Below, piece after piece: positions 22,661-36,100 of a DNA stretch of 55,888 bases. Source of the DNA: Cercozoa sp. M6MM (lineage: Eukaryota; Endomyxa: Ascetosporea). The notes under the pieces were generated by a model. It was not told where the DNA came from and did not search any database. It worked only from the letters and a program-made list of their open reading frames with translations. The stretch lies in the NCBI GenBank assembly GCA_040357565.1, contig JBDODJ010000075.1; one strand, 5' to 3'. Every line of letters starts with the position of its first letter. Position 1 is the first letter of the stretch. The position numbers and the translations under genes are program-made.

Positions 22661-23019
22661 GTACCTGTGTGGCGACCGTTTCACCGAGGCCGACGTGCGT
22701 CTGTTCACGACGCTGTTCCGCTTCGATCACGTGTACATCACGCACTTCAAGACCAACCTGCGGCGCCTCGTGGACTACCCGAATCTGTTCGCCTACGCAC
22801 GCGACATCTACCAGATGCCTGGCGTGGCCGACACCTGCGATGTCGTGCACTGCAAGGGACACTACTTTGAGAGTCACCGGCAGATCAACCCGTACCCTTG
22901 TCACCTCTGGCTACAGAAAATCTGCCTGTGTGTATGTATTGTACACTGGCAGGTACGGCATCATTCCCAAGGGTCCGCTGATCGACTTTGACGCACCGCA
23001 CGACCGCGCTTCGCTCTGA
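22661..23019 (+). CDS. Xi-class glutathione S-transferase, C-terminal exons
   Basis: The acceptor at 22,660 opens YLCGDRFTEADVRLFTTLFR, then FDHVYITHFKTNLRRLVDYP, YARDIYQMPGVADTCDVVH and HYFESHRQINP. A GT-AG intron (about 22,889-22,951) leads to YGIIPKGPLIDFDAPHDRAS and TGA at 23,017-23,019. These are the C-terminal helical domain motifs of glutathionyl-hydroquinone reductases (GDRxTEADxRLF; HxxINPxxIxPxGP). No N-terminal half is found upstream; the previous gene is an RGS protein on the other strand. The incoming splice phase is 2, which fits the LSSQR donor at the left window edge. I think both pieces are one gene. Confidence 0.87.
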
Positions 23020-24052
23020 CTCCTCTGAGGTGTAGACCAACTGGCCAGGGTGTGTGCCACTCGTATAAGCGTCCCCGCGTGAAGCCTGCCAAAACCACGT
23101 TTGTGTTCTTGCACACGACAATCACATCCCTATCATCGAATTGTTACTAACGTTTGTCAAGTGAAAAGAACTGAATAAAATAGTAAGTCGCCAATTAAAC
23201 GGGGTGAGTGACAACTGATCAGTTCGAAGAAGCGAAGTGAAGCATCACCCGAACTGAGTTCTTGTGTCGAAGGAGACGGAGTCGTGTACAGAATCGTCCT
23301 TCCTTCACGCGGGTCGGGGGATAATCGTGTAGAAAACCCCTCTCCACCAAACTGCAGCTGATGAGGTTTTCTTTCGCGCCAGCTGGCGGGCTCAATCTAC
23401 ACAGGACAGGCTTTCAGATAGGCTTCTGCCCGTCCCTCCGCACTCCTGTTACTGTCAACATCAAACAACCTACTCGGCTGACTACTTGCTCCGCGTGGAA
23501 GCAACTATCAGTCATGCCAAATAAGAATTGGAGTGTTTTACTAAGGTTGAAAGCTGGTAACCTAACAATTGAGTGCTGCCTAGCTTGGCATACCCTGTGT
23601 TTGGTAGAGTGGCGAGCAGCTCGAAACTGCTGCAAGAATTGAAAAAGGCCCTCTTTCCAATACCAGGTACCTCAAAGACACCGTGCTTGTTGACACCAAA
23701 GCAACTGACTTGCTCTATCTTGAGCAGGCAAGAGGGTTTTCTTTTTGTTTATCAACAACAAACCTCTCAACGCTTTCAACTGAAACGACGGCCCTACCTG
23801 GGGTAACCTTCTCTCTTTGTACTAAATATAACGACCTTACATTCTTACTTTTCTTTTAGTCGTTGTCTTCACTAAAAGTGACAATCTCACAATCAACACT
23901 CCTATGTACCGTAGGTAGCATCGAACCCCTCGTAATAACGTTAACCGACTGAAATCAAATGTCCACTAGTGTAGAGTATAGTACTGGCACGGCAGGTACT
24001 GGGTCAGGCAGTATGGTGGCTAGTCGTACGGCACGGCAGTGCTGTCTGAGTG
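23020..24052. other. Intergenic, convergent gene ends, nothing recognised
   Basis: About 1 kb between the GST stop and the anoctamin stop. Short open frames (for example 23,361-23,642) lack any family feature or plausible exon structure. Confidence 0.5.
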
Positions 24053-25261
24053 CTAACGCGGCAGGTGCGAGTCGGTGTCGGCGTCGAGCGGCTCCTCGGC
24101 AATGACGAGGCCCGTGACGGCCGTGGTGATGTCGTCCACGTGGATGCTGCTGCTGCGCTCCAGCGCGGCTGTGTCGGCACCTGCACACCGATATCTTACT
24201 TACCCCCCCCCGTATCCCAGTATCCCAGTATCCCTATCGCACACTCAGTATCCCAATAACACATCGTACTGGTGAGAACAGCCACGACGTCGTCGTCGGT
24301 TTCGTCAGCGACGTCGTTCATCACAAGCGACGCCACATACTCCTCTCGCTACACAGGGGGGAGGGGGGGGGNNNNNNNNNNNNNNNNNNNNNNNNNNNNN
24401 NNNNNNNNNNNNNNNNNNNNNNNNNNNNNNNNNNNNNNNNNNNNNNNNNNNNNNNNNNNNNNNNNNNNNNNGGGGGGGGGGGGGTAAAGGTACAAACGAT
24501 AAAGAGCCACGCCTTGGCGACGCGACGTTCCGTACGCGACGGCAGGTACACCTGTACCTCGATATATACACAGGGAGAGGGGGAAAATGCTAACATACCT
24601 TGAGCCACTGGTCGACCTGCCGCGTGCCAAAGATACTAATGCCGACGTCTATCATACACAGTCATTAGAGGGTGTGTGTGTGTGAGTGTGTAAACAGTTC
24701 CCTACTGGTCAGTACGGAGATGTAGGACAGTGTCGACAGTAGCGACTGCCAGCGACCAATATCGGCGGCACCTGGCAGTTAAGGGTAAAGGGGGAGGGGG
24801 TAAAGGGGGAGGGGTCAAGAGGGAGGGGGTCAAGAGGGAGGGGGTAAAGGGGGTATAGTGCAAGGGGAAGATAGAGCACCCTGCGGAGTGGCACGTCGCA
24901 TCAGCACCGTCGCCTTGTGTCGATCCAGCCACAGTTCGACGCCATTGTTCAGCAGTGCCAACAACGGCGCCACCGGAAACGCCACCACGAACAGCGACAC
25001 AAAACCTGTAGGACTGAGGGGATAAGAGGGGTCAAGGGGGAGGTTAAGAGGGGTTAACAAGGAGGTTAACGGGGGGGGGGGGAGTTAACAAGGGGGTTAA
25101 CGGGGGTAAAGCACCGAACTGCGTCACAATCTCGTCGTACTCTTTCGAAGGCGACTCCTGCACCGGCATACGGAACTGCTGCTGCATCGGATTCGCCGAT
25201 TCGAGTTTGCGGCCGCACAGTTTGCCTTCAAGGGCAAACAAAAAGGTACAGGAAGGTCTAG

Positions 25262-25347
<86 letters not shown>

Positions 25348-28140
25348 GAGAAAGGAGTGCCTACCCTGTAGCCATGGCAGGCCAATCTCCATGGCATTGT
25401 TCATCAACACGATCGAGGCGAACATTGTTCCCAGTTGCATCTGCAACTCCGGCAGACAGCCCACGGCGTCGTCACTATCCGGGGGGGGGGGGGTAAACTA
25501 AGAGTAACTGAGGGAAGGGGGAGTAAGTACTCGCTGCTGCCGTCGGCGCACCCAACGTGCCAACGCTTGAAGAAGGCCAAGTAGAACAACGTGTCTGTTC
25601 GGGATGAGAAGAGGGGTAAGGGGGTAAAGGGGTAAGACAAGAGCAAGGCAGAAAAGCTACTGTAGTTGTTGACGAACTTGAACAAAAATGTCTTCAAAAT
25701 CAACGAATTCGCGTGTGCCGACTCCGTGCGGTGGTTTTCCCTTCTCAGAAGGGGTAAGGGAGTAAGGGGGTAAGAGGTAGGAGGTAAGGGGAGTCAGGGG
25801 GAAAGGGAAGTCAGGGGATAAGGGAAGTCAGGGGAGTAAGCGGGTAAGGGGTGTAATAAAGAGAGTAAGCCTTACCAGTTGTTGAGCTTGGGCATGATCT
25901 TGCCGTACAGGAAGTTCCACACCTGGATGTTGACGGCCGAGATGACACCGACGAGTGCGCCGCCCCTCTGTGTCTGCCACCAAGGCCGAGCACGCAGCGT
26001 GAAGATACCGACGACGCACGAGACGCACATCATCAGCAGCACGGCCACCGAGGTCAGTGAGAACACTTGTCGCGGCAGACGCTGCTTCCACGAGAACTCC
26101 TCCTGCAGACGACCGTTGATGGCACTGCTCACTCAGTTTCGTATATACTCCCTCCCCCCGTACCCCTCTGGTCAAAGTGACAGGCTACGAATAGCGCCAG
26201 TCGCCGTAGAATTCGGCGCGTGCTTGTTCTTTCGACTTGAACTGTGCCACACAACAATAAATTGTGCTTTCACAAGGCTACCATCATAGTGTACGTTGAG
26301 CTGGCCCCAGCGAGCGTTGTAACGAGCACACAGACGACTCCAGAACTCTCTGAGCGAAAGAGATCACACAAACCAAGTCAAAGAAGAGACCATAACGAAG
26401 GTACCCCATTGTGGCCGCCCAGAGAACAATGATGCCGCCAAGAACAAAGACACCGCCGACATCGACCTTTCCCGACACGAGTTGCATCACGAAAAAGATC
26501 GAACCAACCGCCGCCGGCAGCATCAGCCACTGAGGAAAGAGATAAAGGGCAGGACAGGATAGGGTAGGACAGGGTAGGGCAGAATAGGGCAGGCAGGGTA
26601 GGGCAGGGCAGGGGACAAGAAGGTAGAGCAATGAGTACGACAGAGTAGTGCAACAGGAAGCCGAAATACAGCGCCCAGTTTTCGCCCAAGTAGCGTCGGA
26701 AGTGGTCCAGATTGAGATTCGGCGTCAACGGGTGCTTCACGGCTGCGACAAACAAAGAAGTAAACAAAGTAAAACAGGGGGGGGGGGGGGGTAAAGGCCA
26801 GAAACAGCGAATTATACATGCGACAAACGTCGGCCAAATTTTGGTTCCTTCGCGGGTTTCTGTTGAAAGGCAAGGTCGTAACCAACAAAGCTGAAGAAGA
26901 ACGATAAAGGGAGTACCCGCAAGTGCAGTCGGCGAGTGCAACGGGAAGAATGCCAACAGCGGCGATTTCTTCTTCTTTGCCAATCGCGACACAGTCAGAC
27001 CTAGGTTTACAGCAAAGAAAGAATCAAAGGGCAAACACAACAACACAAAGAGGCAAACAACGCCAAAGCAGGGTACCAGCGTTGCCGTGAATGCGCTCAC
27101 CCTGCACGATGCTGTTCGTGAGCTTGAGACGCACCATCTCACTGCCCATAACACACGAAATAAAACTGATACGACCCAAACGATGCAAGAAACAAAGCAC
27201 TCGAAAGGTGAGTTGGCGTGCTTGTCGGCATCCTCATTGAACTTTTTGAAGAGGTTGTGTCGGCTGTTTCAGACAACAGTACTCACAATCCTCAAAGCCA
27301 CTACGGTAGAATCAGGAGAGAAAAGGGAATACGCAGGCTCGGAGTCGTATGATGCGTGCAAATACTCGAACAAACCGTTCTGGTATTTGCGCAGCTCCAC
27401 GTAGCGCTCGCTGTCCTCTACCAGCGCCTCTCTGCAGCAAGGAAAGTAGATAAACCCTGACTCGCAAGATTTCAACAGCACAAAGTAGAATAAAGCAGCA
27501 CGTACCTCGCACGAAGCTCGAGCTGCGAGTCAAGCACACGGAGTTTCTCTTTCACGGCCTCCGAGTCCAGCAGCAAATCAAAGTTGAGTCTGCAATAGCA
27601 AACTTACCTTATTTTTCTGGCACAACAAAAAAAACTCTATACCGATCAGCTTCTTGACGCAGACGAGTATCAGAGGCGCCAATCAGGACGAAACGTTTGT
27701 CCTCATCCTTGCCCTCTCCTCGAACGCTGCAAGCGACATGCATGTTGGTGACCGGGCTGGCCATCGAGGGAAACGCGGGAAAATAAAATGTACACTTTCG
27801 TGTGCAAACCGGCCAGCTTTAGCTGCTCGAGCATCGTTTGAGTGCACTCCTCAACTGCCGCGCAACAATGCACACATTATTTTAGCACTGAAGTTGAAGG
27901 TACACAGATTCTCTTCGTCGCCGACTGTCTTGCGAACAACAATGGGAGACATAAGGAACTAAACTCAGTTCAGTGGACAAAACAGATCGCACCTGCCAGG
28001 ACAAGGCAGTAGTCCCACGTAAAGTCATCATCGTCATCCGCGCGGAAACGAGTGACGATTGTCTGCTGCTGGAGCGACCCAGACCCATCAGCCGGGAAGG
28101 CATGGGCGCCAGCCTCTACAGCCAATAGGGGCTGCTCCAT
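24053..28140 (-). CDS. Anoctamin (TMEM16) ion channel/lipid scramblase
   Basis: Anoctamins are ten-helix membrane proteins working as Ca2+-activated channels or scramblases. Sense order: start MEQPLLAVEAGAHAF (28,140; an upstream ATG at 28,194 also exists); cytosolic domain with KRFVLIGASDTRLRQEAD; KKKKSPLLAFFPLHS; LDHFRRYLGENWALYFGFL (TM1 entry); FFVMQLVSGKVDVGGVFVLG; FWSRLCARYNARWGQL; EQARAEFYGDWR; LKTFLFKFVNNYSSLFYLAF, the classic anoctamin core; CLPELQMQLGTMFASIVLMN; YDEIVTQFGFVSLFVVAFPV with APLLALLNN; ADIGRWQSLLSTLSYISVLT. After AKAWLFIV the last TM exon falls in the 100-N gap. Coding resumes as REEYVASLVMNDVADETDD and ends DSHLPR, TAG at 24,053. About 20 introns, mostly C-rich in sense. 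Confidence 0.9.
24372..24471. other. Assembly gap (100 N) inside the anoctamin gene
   Basis: Fixed-size gap with poly-G on both flanks. Anoctamin exons lie on both sides in the right order and strand, so this join looks correct, but the last transmembrane segment is missing. Confidence 0.98.
25262..25343. repeat. (AC)n microsatellite in an anoctamin intron
   Basis: About 41 AC units between the exons encoding the PELQMQLG helix and the GKLCGRKLES loop. Confidence 0.97.
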
Positions 28141-28425
28141 CGCTGCCACCGTATGCACACACTGCACCACGCGGCTGCACACGTGCAACAACACGAGCTG
28201 TGGCGCCCCTTAATCAAAGTGGTCAATCTGACTGATCGTGACCGATCAAACAGCACGACTGTCAGTTCGTATTTTACTCGTCAGAGCACAACAGCTCTAC
28301 AAAACCCTCAATGACCAAGAACTGAACTTAACGTTCCGCTTAGTACGTTATTTAATCCGTCTTTTGCTCCTTCTCAAAACTGTGACTACGAAGCTCACGC
28401 ACAACGACATCGCCTGCCTCTGGCG

Positions 28426-29962
28426 TCAGTGGCTGTCCAAGAATACATTCGCTGATCGCACCAAATGCACCTGGGACAAAAGAAAACACACCAAAAATTC
28501 GAGAGACGGAGCGCGTTCCAAAGCTGGCGTTCCGGGCGGAGACTTGCGATCAACGGCGCGTTTCTCCCGACTGGACAGGTCACTCTCCCGAAGTGTGGTT
28601 TTCCGAGTGGTGGGAGTCATTTTGAGGCCAAGCAGCGGACAGATGGCGTCACGCCAGAGGATTGAAACAATCTTGGCACCCCAGAACAGTTGCAGACCTG
28701 TCAGTGCAATTTTGATACTTTTGATTCTCTTGCAAAATTGACTCCTTCCAGTTGATTGAAAAAATGAACTGACCGGTCAGAGGAAGGAGAAGTCCAATCA
28801 AAGCAACAACAGTAATTTTAGCCCTTAACGGCGATACATGTTCAGGCAAGCCTTCTTCTCTGCTTGCAAGTTATTATTACAGTACTTGATAGTAAAGGAC
28901 TGAAGAAACTGGTAAAATATATGTAAACTTAAGTTTAATTTAAAAAAACTGTACCGAGTGAGCCAAGGAAGCAAGAGCTGCGGAATTGCCATGAGCAGGC
29001 ACGGTACAAAGATCACCACGCTATGCAAAGAAAGTACAAACTCAACAGTTTGGTACATTGAAAGAAATATTGTACCGACACAGCAGGAAGGAGAAAGCGA
29101 ACAACACTTGCACAGTGTTGAACAAAAGGCCACGAGAAGGCACTCCATAGGATCGCAGTTGCACGCGCAGATTCATGAAGGGCGTGCTCACTTCCAGCAG
29201 CAGTCCAAGCACTGTTTCATGCGCACAGTATATGTTTTACAGTATAGTACAGTTTGATTCAACTGTACCAGTCAAGGGATGGTGTGTGAATGGAGTCAAA
29301 GCAACGAGACCACCGACGAGAGCGAGCACGTGGTGCAAAAGCCAGACTGCAAACATGCTGCTCCCGACCACTTGTCGGTGCGAGAGCGTCCAGCAGAGGT
29401 CCCACAGAAAGTAACTCGTGCTCAACATGCTCAGTTTCGACAGCAGCGGATCCTCCTCCCACTGCACAGAATTGTGTACTTTCCCGAGGATTAAAGCAAG
29501 AACACACCTGTCGATCAACATCCCAGATGAGACCCTTTGTTGCAAGGATATAGATGGCCCCGAGAGACACCCAGCCAGCATGCAACATGGCCACGACTCC
29601 ATTTGCAGCATTGGCCGAAGCTGCCCGACGGGACAATCGACGCTTCTGCTGCAGTGCCGTCGGAATCGGCAACGCTACTCGCCCCTATAGGTTTTGGGCT
29701 CCGTAAATGACTTTACTTTCTCCAAAACAACACATACCGCAAGATAGACGAGGGTCCAAAGACACAGGCCCAAGACACAAATGTCCCAGTTGCGACGAAC
29801 GAGCGGTGAGAAGGCACCAAGGATGTCACCCGTGCGCGCAAACACTGCGTTCTCTCGCACTGCTTCTCTTAGCCAGTTCTGTTGAATAACACAATCGCAA
29901 GATTCAGAAATACAACGAAAAGTCGTTGGGTGAAAAGCCCTCGGTTTGGAACCGTTTGTCAA
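28426..29962 (-). CDS. TLC-domain membrane protein (TLCD4/TMEM56-like)
   Basis: TLC (TRAM-LAG1-CLN8) proteins are multi-pass membrane proteins linked to lipid metabolism. Sense-strand segments: NWDICVLGLCLWTLVYLAV (TM), ANGVVAMLHAGWVSLGAIYI (TM), LSTSYFLWDLCWTLSHRQVV, SMFAVWLLHHVLALVGGLVA, TPFMNLRVQLRSYGVPSRG, LLFNTVQVLFAFSFLLCR, FVPCLLMAIPQLLLPWL and LFWGAKIVSILWRDA. The LSxSYFxWD, VWLLHH and PFMNLR motifs and their spacing are those of the TLC domain. The tail is basic and Ser/Arg-rich. Start unresolved; an ATG at 29,978 is in another frame before a possible intron. It shares a 200-base divergent region with gp210. An exact substrate cannot be read from the sequence. Confidence 0.75.
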
Positions 29963-29978
29963 GAGAATCGAGCACCAT

Positions 29979-30192
29979 GTTACAATTTCCGCACTAAATT
30001 TAGACGATCAGAGTGCATATCGTGCGTTTTAGAGTCGTCTCTTGGGTATAAATCACATCATTTTTTGGTTCGGCTCAGACTCATTCGAATCATCAGTGCC
30101 AGGGAAAAACAGGCTCTACCGTGCTCTAAGCATAAGCAGACGCGTGTACGCAGGGAAAGCAGAGGGCCAGCAGTGTTCGTAGTGCTGGCACC
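29979..30192. promoter_or_regulatory. Short divergent promoter region, TLC gene / gp210
   Basis: About 210 bases separate two genes reading away from each other, so promoters probably overlap. No core element recognised with confidence. Confidence 0.4.
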
Positions 30193-33100
30193 ATGTTTTT
30201 GCTCGGCCTCTGCCTGGCGGCACTGCTTGCGAGCAGTGTGCGCGGCGAGTGCTCAGTGCGACTGCCTCACTCCCCGGTGTGTTGTTGGTCCTTTCATACA
30301 AGCAACAACACGATATTTAGTCTGCCTGTATTATTCTGCATGTTCAGCGCGGAGGACGGCCGTCGTCAGTCGAAGTGAGTTTCGTTTTTGTCTGTATGGT
30401 GCTCCAAGAGTGTATCTTTGCTTGGTTTAGGTGGACGCTGATCAGCGTGGCTGCTTTGAATGGCACACAGATCGCAAAGACTTGCTGCAGATCCAGGTAC
30501 CGGTTTGCAAAGCTTTGCCTGGTCTAGCAGCATACTTGTTTGCAGGGCGTTGGGCAAGGTTGTGGCACGCAACGTGCGCACAAAGTCAAGGTAACAGCAA
30601 CGTCATCAGCCCAAGATGGTCGTCTGCGTGCCATGGGTACAATCATTGATTTTAGCATCATTTAAGATTGGGGCGTATTTACTCTCTTGTGTTGGTACAG
30701 TCTGGGCCACCGATACGCAAGGCCGCCGCGTGCAGCAGTGCCGTGTGCACTTGGACACGGTGGCACGCATCCAGTTGCTCAAGCGAACACACACCTTCGA
30801 CGTGAACGAAACCGAGTCGCTCTCTGTGCAGGTAGACAAAGTCTGTCAACACCTGTCCATCTGTACTGGTTCTGTAACCAGGCTTTCGATCTGCACGACA
30901 ATGTGTTCTCCTCGCTGAGTGGACTTGACTTCGCCTGGGCATTGGGCGATACGGTACCATACACTTGTACACATATATGTATCTATATAAATGGAGATAT
31001 ATATGTGTATGTGTATGTGTGTTTATGGTGAATAAACAGAGTCTTGTGGTGCTGCACACGACAGGCGGCAGCACGGCCTCGCTGACAGGCAAGCGCACCG
31101 GCAAGACGGACGTGACAGTGACGTTGCAGTCGCGTTTTCTGGACGAGGCGCAGATCGGCACACGCGCCACCGTGGTGATTGCGGAGCGCGTGGACGTGGC
31201 GCCGTCGCCGCTGCGTCTGCCGCCGGCCTCCGTGTTCCAGTTGGCGCTCACGAGTGCCGACACGGCCATCCGACTGCCGTCGTCCACGTGGCATTTTGTC
31301 AGGTACGCTCTGTTCTGTCGTATGTCCCCGTCCATATGTGTATGTGTGTACGTACATGCGCGAATGTATCTATGTGTGTTTGGACAGTGAAAAGCCGTCG
31401 GTGGTGTCGCTGCTGGACGCCGCGTCCGGCGTGCTGCACACGCAGGACAAGGACAGGTAGAGCAATCTGTCCACTTTGTACCGGTCATTTGTACCGCGTG
31501 TTTTGGGGGACAGATCGACAGTGTCGGTGTTCCACAAGGGCCTGGCGCAGGAGGACCAGAAGAACCCGCCCAGGTACCTCCTAACTGAGTGAATCATTGT
31601 TGGTCATTGTGATCGATCATTGTTGATCATTGTTGATCATTGTGGTCACTTGTGTGTGTAGCACGGTGGTGCATGTGTCCGACGTCGAGAAACTCGGACT
31701 CGTGTTCGCGCGCGACGCTATCACCGGTGAGGCTTACTTAGCCCCCCTTACCAGCCGACTCTGACCCTACCCCTCCCCCTCGCAGGCTACGCGTACGAGA
31801 TCCAGGTGCCGCGCAATGCGAGCAAGCCGCGCGACACGGTAGACGTATTCCATTTGCCATTAGCACATTTATTTCCGGGCGGCTTGGGACGTTGCAGGTG
31901 TACGTGCGGCATGCGAGTCGGCACGTGGTGTCGCTGCTGATGCTGGCGGCCTCGGAGACGCTGTTGGACGTGCCGGACAACTTCGAGTTCGACTACGATG
32001 TCACCGACGACTGCAAGCAGGTAGTTTTCCCCGTGTGGTCACTTTGAGTGGTCACTTTGACCGATAACGAGCGCCATGTGGTCACTTTGTGTGGTCAGGT
32101 CCTCACGATGGAGAAGGCCGGTCGCAACACGATGCGCATGTCCGTGTCCGTGTCGCCGTCCACTACGCTGCCGATGCGGTTCACCCCCCCCCCCCCCCTC
32201 CCTTCCCCCCCCCCATCCCCCCCCCCCCCTCTCTGTGTAGCTGCCAGTTGACAGTGTCGGTGGGAACACTGATCGACGAGGAAACTGAGCAGCGCTACGT
32301 TGTTGAGAAGTCTATCGTGCGGTACGTTTTTGCCTTGACCCCCTTGACACCCTTGACCCCCTTGACCCCCTTGATCCCTACACCTACATACTTGGTGTAG
32401 TGATGTGATTGTCACGGACGACGTTGTCGTTCCGCGTTCGCACGTCTTGCTGCCGTAGCTTTACCCCCTGTCTTCCACCCCTATCTTACCCCACCTGCCT
32501 ACCTTATTCCCTCTTTACTCCCTCCCTATCCTACCCCCTATCTTACCCCTCCCTCCTATCTTTACCCACTACCCTTTACCCCGGCAGTTGGACGGGCCAG
32601 GGCTACACAGTGGGAGCAACGCTGCCGCTGCATGCGCGCGGTGGTAGTGGCAGCTACACCTACGCTGTCCGCGCGGAGGAGTCGCCGTGCGTCCGCGTGG
32701 ATGCGCGCACGGGCGCGGTGCGGCAGGTGCTGCGTGAAGGCAGCTGCGACGTCGTCGTTTCCGATGCGCACGACGCCACCAACTTCTTCGTGGTACCTCT
32801 CCTGTTGTTGTGTTTTGTTGTCTTTGTTGGTGCTGGCGTTTCTCATGTGGTGACCCCGACACAGGTCCGCGCGGAAGTGTCGCAACCGCAGCGCGTCGTT
32901 TTCGGCGCCTCGCGACGCGAATTCCTCGCTGGGGTGCTTTCTTGTTGTTATATTGTTGTTGTTGTTGTTTTTTGTTTGTTGTTGTTTTGTGTTGTTTTAT
33001 TTGGTGTTGTTATTTGTTGTATTTGTGCGTGCAGCAAGACGTGTCGATCCCGGTCGGAATCACCGACGCTCAGGGCCGCAGTTTCGACCTGTGCTCCTAT

Positions 33101-36100
33101 GGTACCAACCCACCCTACCCCCTTAATTAAGGACGTGACCCCCCCCCCCTCCCCCCGGCAGAGAAGCCAAGCGCGCGTCGCACGTCGGGCAGCGCGACGG
33201 CGTCGCTCCGCGTGTTGTCGCAGACGGGCTGGCTGCCGAGTCGAAGCGACAGTCGGAAACAACAGTCGGCGAAGGACGCTTTTGTCGATGAAAACGGCGT
33301 CGCCGTCTGCGCCATTCTGCGCGTCGCCGACTCTGCTGTGTAGTTTNNNNNNNNNNNNNNNNNNNNNNNNNNNNNNNNNNNNNNNNNNNNNNNNNNNNNN
33401 NNNNNNNNNNNNNNNNNNNNNNNNNNNNNNNNNNNNNNNNNNNNNNCCCCCCCCCCCAGAGGCAAGTCGGAAGTGACGGTGGCGTGGTGGCGCGTCTCGG
33501 CGCAGGTGGCAACGGCGGCCTACAAGGCGCTGTCGACGGTGCCGGCGGTGTCGGACCTCGTGGTGTCGGAAGGCGGCTCAGTGACGGTGCCACTGACGGG
33601 CGGTGCCGTCGCTCTGTCGCGTGTGGTGCGCGACGTGCGCGTGGACACGGAACACTTCCGCGCGGAGGTGCACAAGTCGCACAAGGAGCACGGACTCACA
33701 CTGACGCTGTCGTGCTTGCGAAGCAACTTGCGCGACGGTGTGCGATCACTCGGCGATATTGATCACGTGGTCTCGGTGGTCACTCACAACCGTCAGAACG
33801 ATCACTCGTGTCCACTGCCGGTGGAGGTCGCGCTGCGACTGCCCGTGATCTGCGTGAAACCCTTCGCTGTGCGCCCGTCGCACGTGCTGCAGCTCGGACC
33901 GTCTACCGGTTGTGTTTCCCCCCCCCCCCCGCCGTACTCCTCCACTGAACCCTCTTACCTCCCCCCCCCCCACACAGAGAAGAAAGTGCAGTACTCGCAC
34001 ACGTACCCGTCCTTCCTGGCGCAGCGTTTCGTCGCTGCTTCTGACGATGGTAGTTTGTACTCCCATCCTTTGGCCTCCTTTATGCCCCCTACCCCTTGTT
34101 TTCAGAACAAGTGGCGAAACCGACGCTGTCGGAGTCGCACGTCGCTGTGCGTGGTGGCACTCTGGGTCGAACCTCGCTCACTGTATTCTTCTCATTCTAC
34201 CCCAAGCTGTGTACGCGTATTGGGAAAACACTGCCACACCCGAGCAGATCAAGCTGGCGCACGCCATCCAAGACACGCGACTCGTGAAAACGCTGCCCGT
34301 GCAGGTAATCTTCTCCTTCCCTTATTTATCTAAAGCTTTAAAAATGCTATTTTTTGTTCACAGGTCCAGTTCACAGGCTTCACGCTGCCCTCGGTGACTT
34401 TGGTGCAGCACAATGCCGTCTTGCTCACCGTGCAGGGTGGTACGACGCTAAATTCCCTTATTTTGACCGTCAAAACAAAACACAAAAGCCCTGACCTCGA
34501 TAAATTTTTGTTTTTTGTTTGCTCAGCAAGCGGCGAATCTCCGGCATGGCCCGAGCTGAGAGGTGCTGCAGTTCGATGGCGTTTGCTGGACACCAGTGTA
34601 ACGCAATCTAACACGTTTTTGGTTTGCCAAAACAGTTTTGTTTTTGCAAAAAACCAAAAAAAATCTGTGCAGGACTCGTCTGTGGCGCGGTTGACGGCCC
34701 CAGTGTCGCTGCGTCACAACGAGTGGCAATCTGCCGAGTATGACGATCGGTAAAACCTTGTGCTGTTTTTTAGTTCATCAATGCGACTTTTTGTTGCAGC
34801 GAGCAATTCTCGATCCGCGTGGAAGCTTTGCGACCTGGCGCAGTGACTGTAAGACTAATCACAAGGATGCCTAGGGTGTAAGTGTATTGCTGACTGGTGT
34901 TTGTGGTCAGGTGGAGGCGCGCGTGCTGATCGCGCAGGTCGAGTTCGTCGCAACGTCGTCGGTGACGATTGTGTTGCCGCTGCCGGCACTTCCTGTGACT
35001 CGAGGTACGTGCTCTGTCCGCTCTTTACCCCTTTACCCCCCCCCCCCCTGGCAGTGCTTCTGCCGCCTGCGTCGCAGTACAGCGCATCGCAGGCGCTGCA
35101 GTCGGAGCACTCGGTGACAGGCTCAGTGACACTGGGCAGCAAGGACAGTGGCATCTCGATGGACCGTTCTTTCGTGGTGACGTCGGGCAGCACGCCGAGT
35201 GACAACCTGCTCAAGTTCGAAACTGAGTTGCAGACACTCTTGCTGCCGGTGCTCTCTTTCAGTCTTAATACTGTATGGTGCACTGTGTGATGTGTGTCGA
35301 TAGGTCCAAGTGCGGCCAGTGCAGCGCCTGCTGGTCTCGGTGGCACGTAGCGACAGCAGCAGTCGCCACGCGGCGCTCTGCGTCGGCGACGTCGTCGCTG
35401 TCGATGTCCTGGCGCAGACTGGCGTAGCTTTCGCCCCGCCCCCCCCCCCCCCCCCCTTCCCCCCCCCCCCCCCCTGGTTCGAGCAGACAGGCGAGGTGTT
35501 CACGTCGACGCGCGGGTCGAAGCTGCGCCGCGCGGTGCAGGTGACGCAGCTGGCGACGCCGCAGCTGCTGCTTCCGCGCGGACAGGGCGAGCACGAGGAC
35601 GAGGCGCTGCTGGCTTCGTTCACGCTGCAGCTGCAGCAGACGGGAGTGACGCTGCTGCACGTGCACGTCGACGGTCAGACTCAGGCTCAGTTGGCACCCG
35701 TGTTCGCACGTGTCACGGTGGTCGACTGCTCGCAACTGCCGGCACCGTCGTCGGCGACGAAACCGTCCGTCACTCGGGAGCGCAGCTCGCAACACTCCGC
35801 CACGCACGACGGCGGTTTTGACGGCGTTTCCGGCGACAGCAGCAGCAACAGCACGCCGATGATTGTGCTGGGAGTAGTGCTGTCCAACGTCGGCGTGCTG
35901 GCGCTGGCCTACGTGCTGTACACGGCCAGACGAAACAAGTCCTCGGCCACTGGCGCTGTCGACAAGAAGGTCCCCGCCATCCGCGGGCCCAATGCCAAGG
36001 CTCTGGTATGTTCCACTCTGGTGTAGTCTTACCTCCTCCCCTACGTCCCTGTAGGCCAAGGTGCAACAACGACACGCCGAGCGATTGCGTTCCGACGTGC

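Noticed and set aside
22361-22708. Reading frames running through the N gap
   Set aside because: They translate N and homopolymer or AT repeats.
32409-33476. A 355-codon continuous plus-strand frame
   Set aside because: It reads through C-rich introns and the gap; only the segments around TVGATLPLHARGGSG and DATNFFV are gp210 exons.
35265-36059. Long minus-strand frame of 264 codons
   Set aside because: Antisense shadow of gp210 exons, which have splice sites, family motifs and the TM segment on the plus strand.
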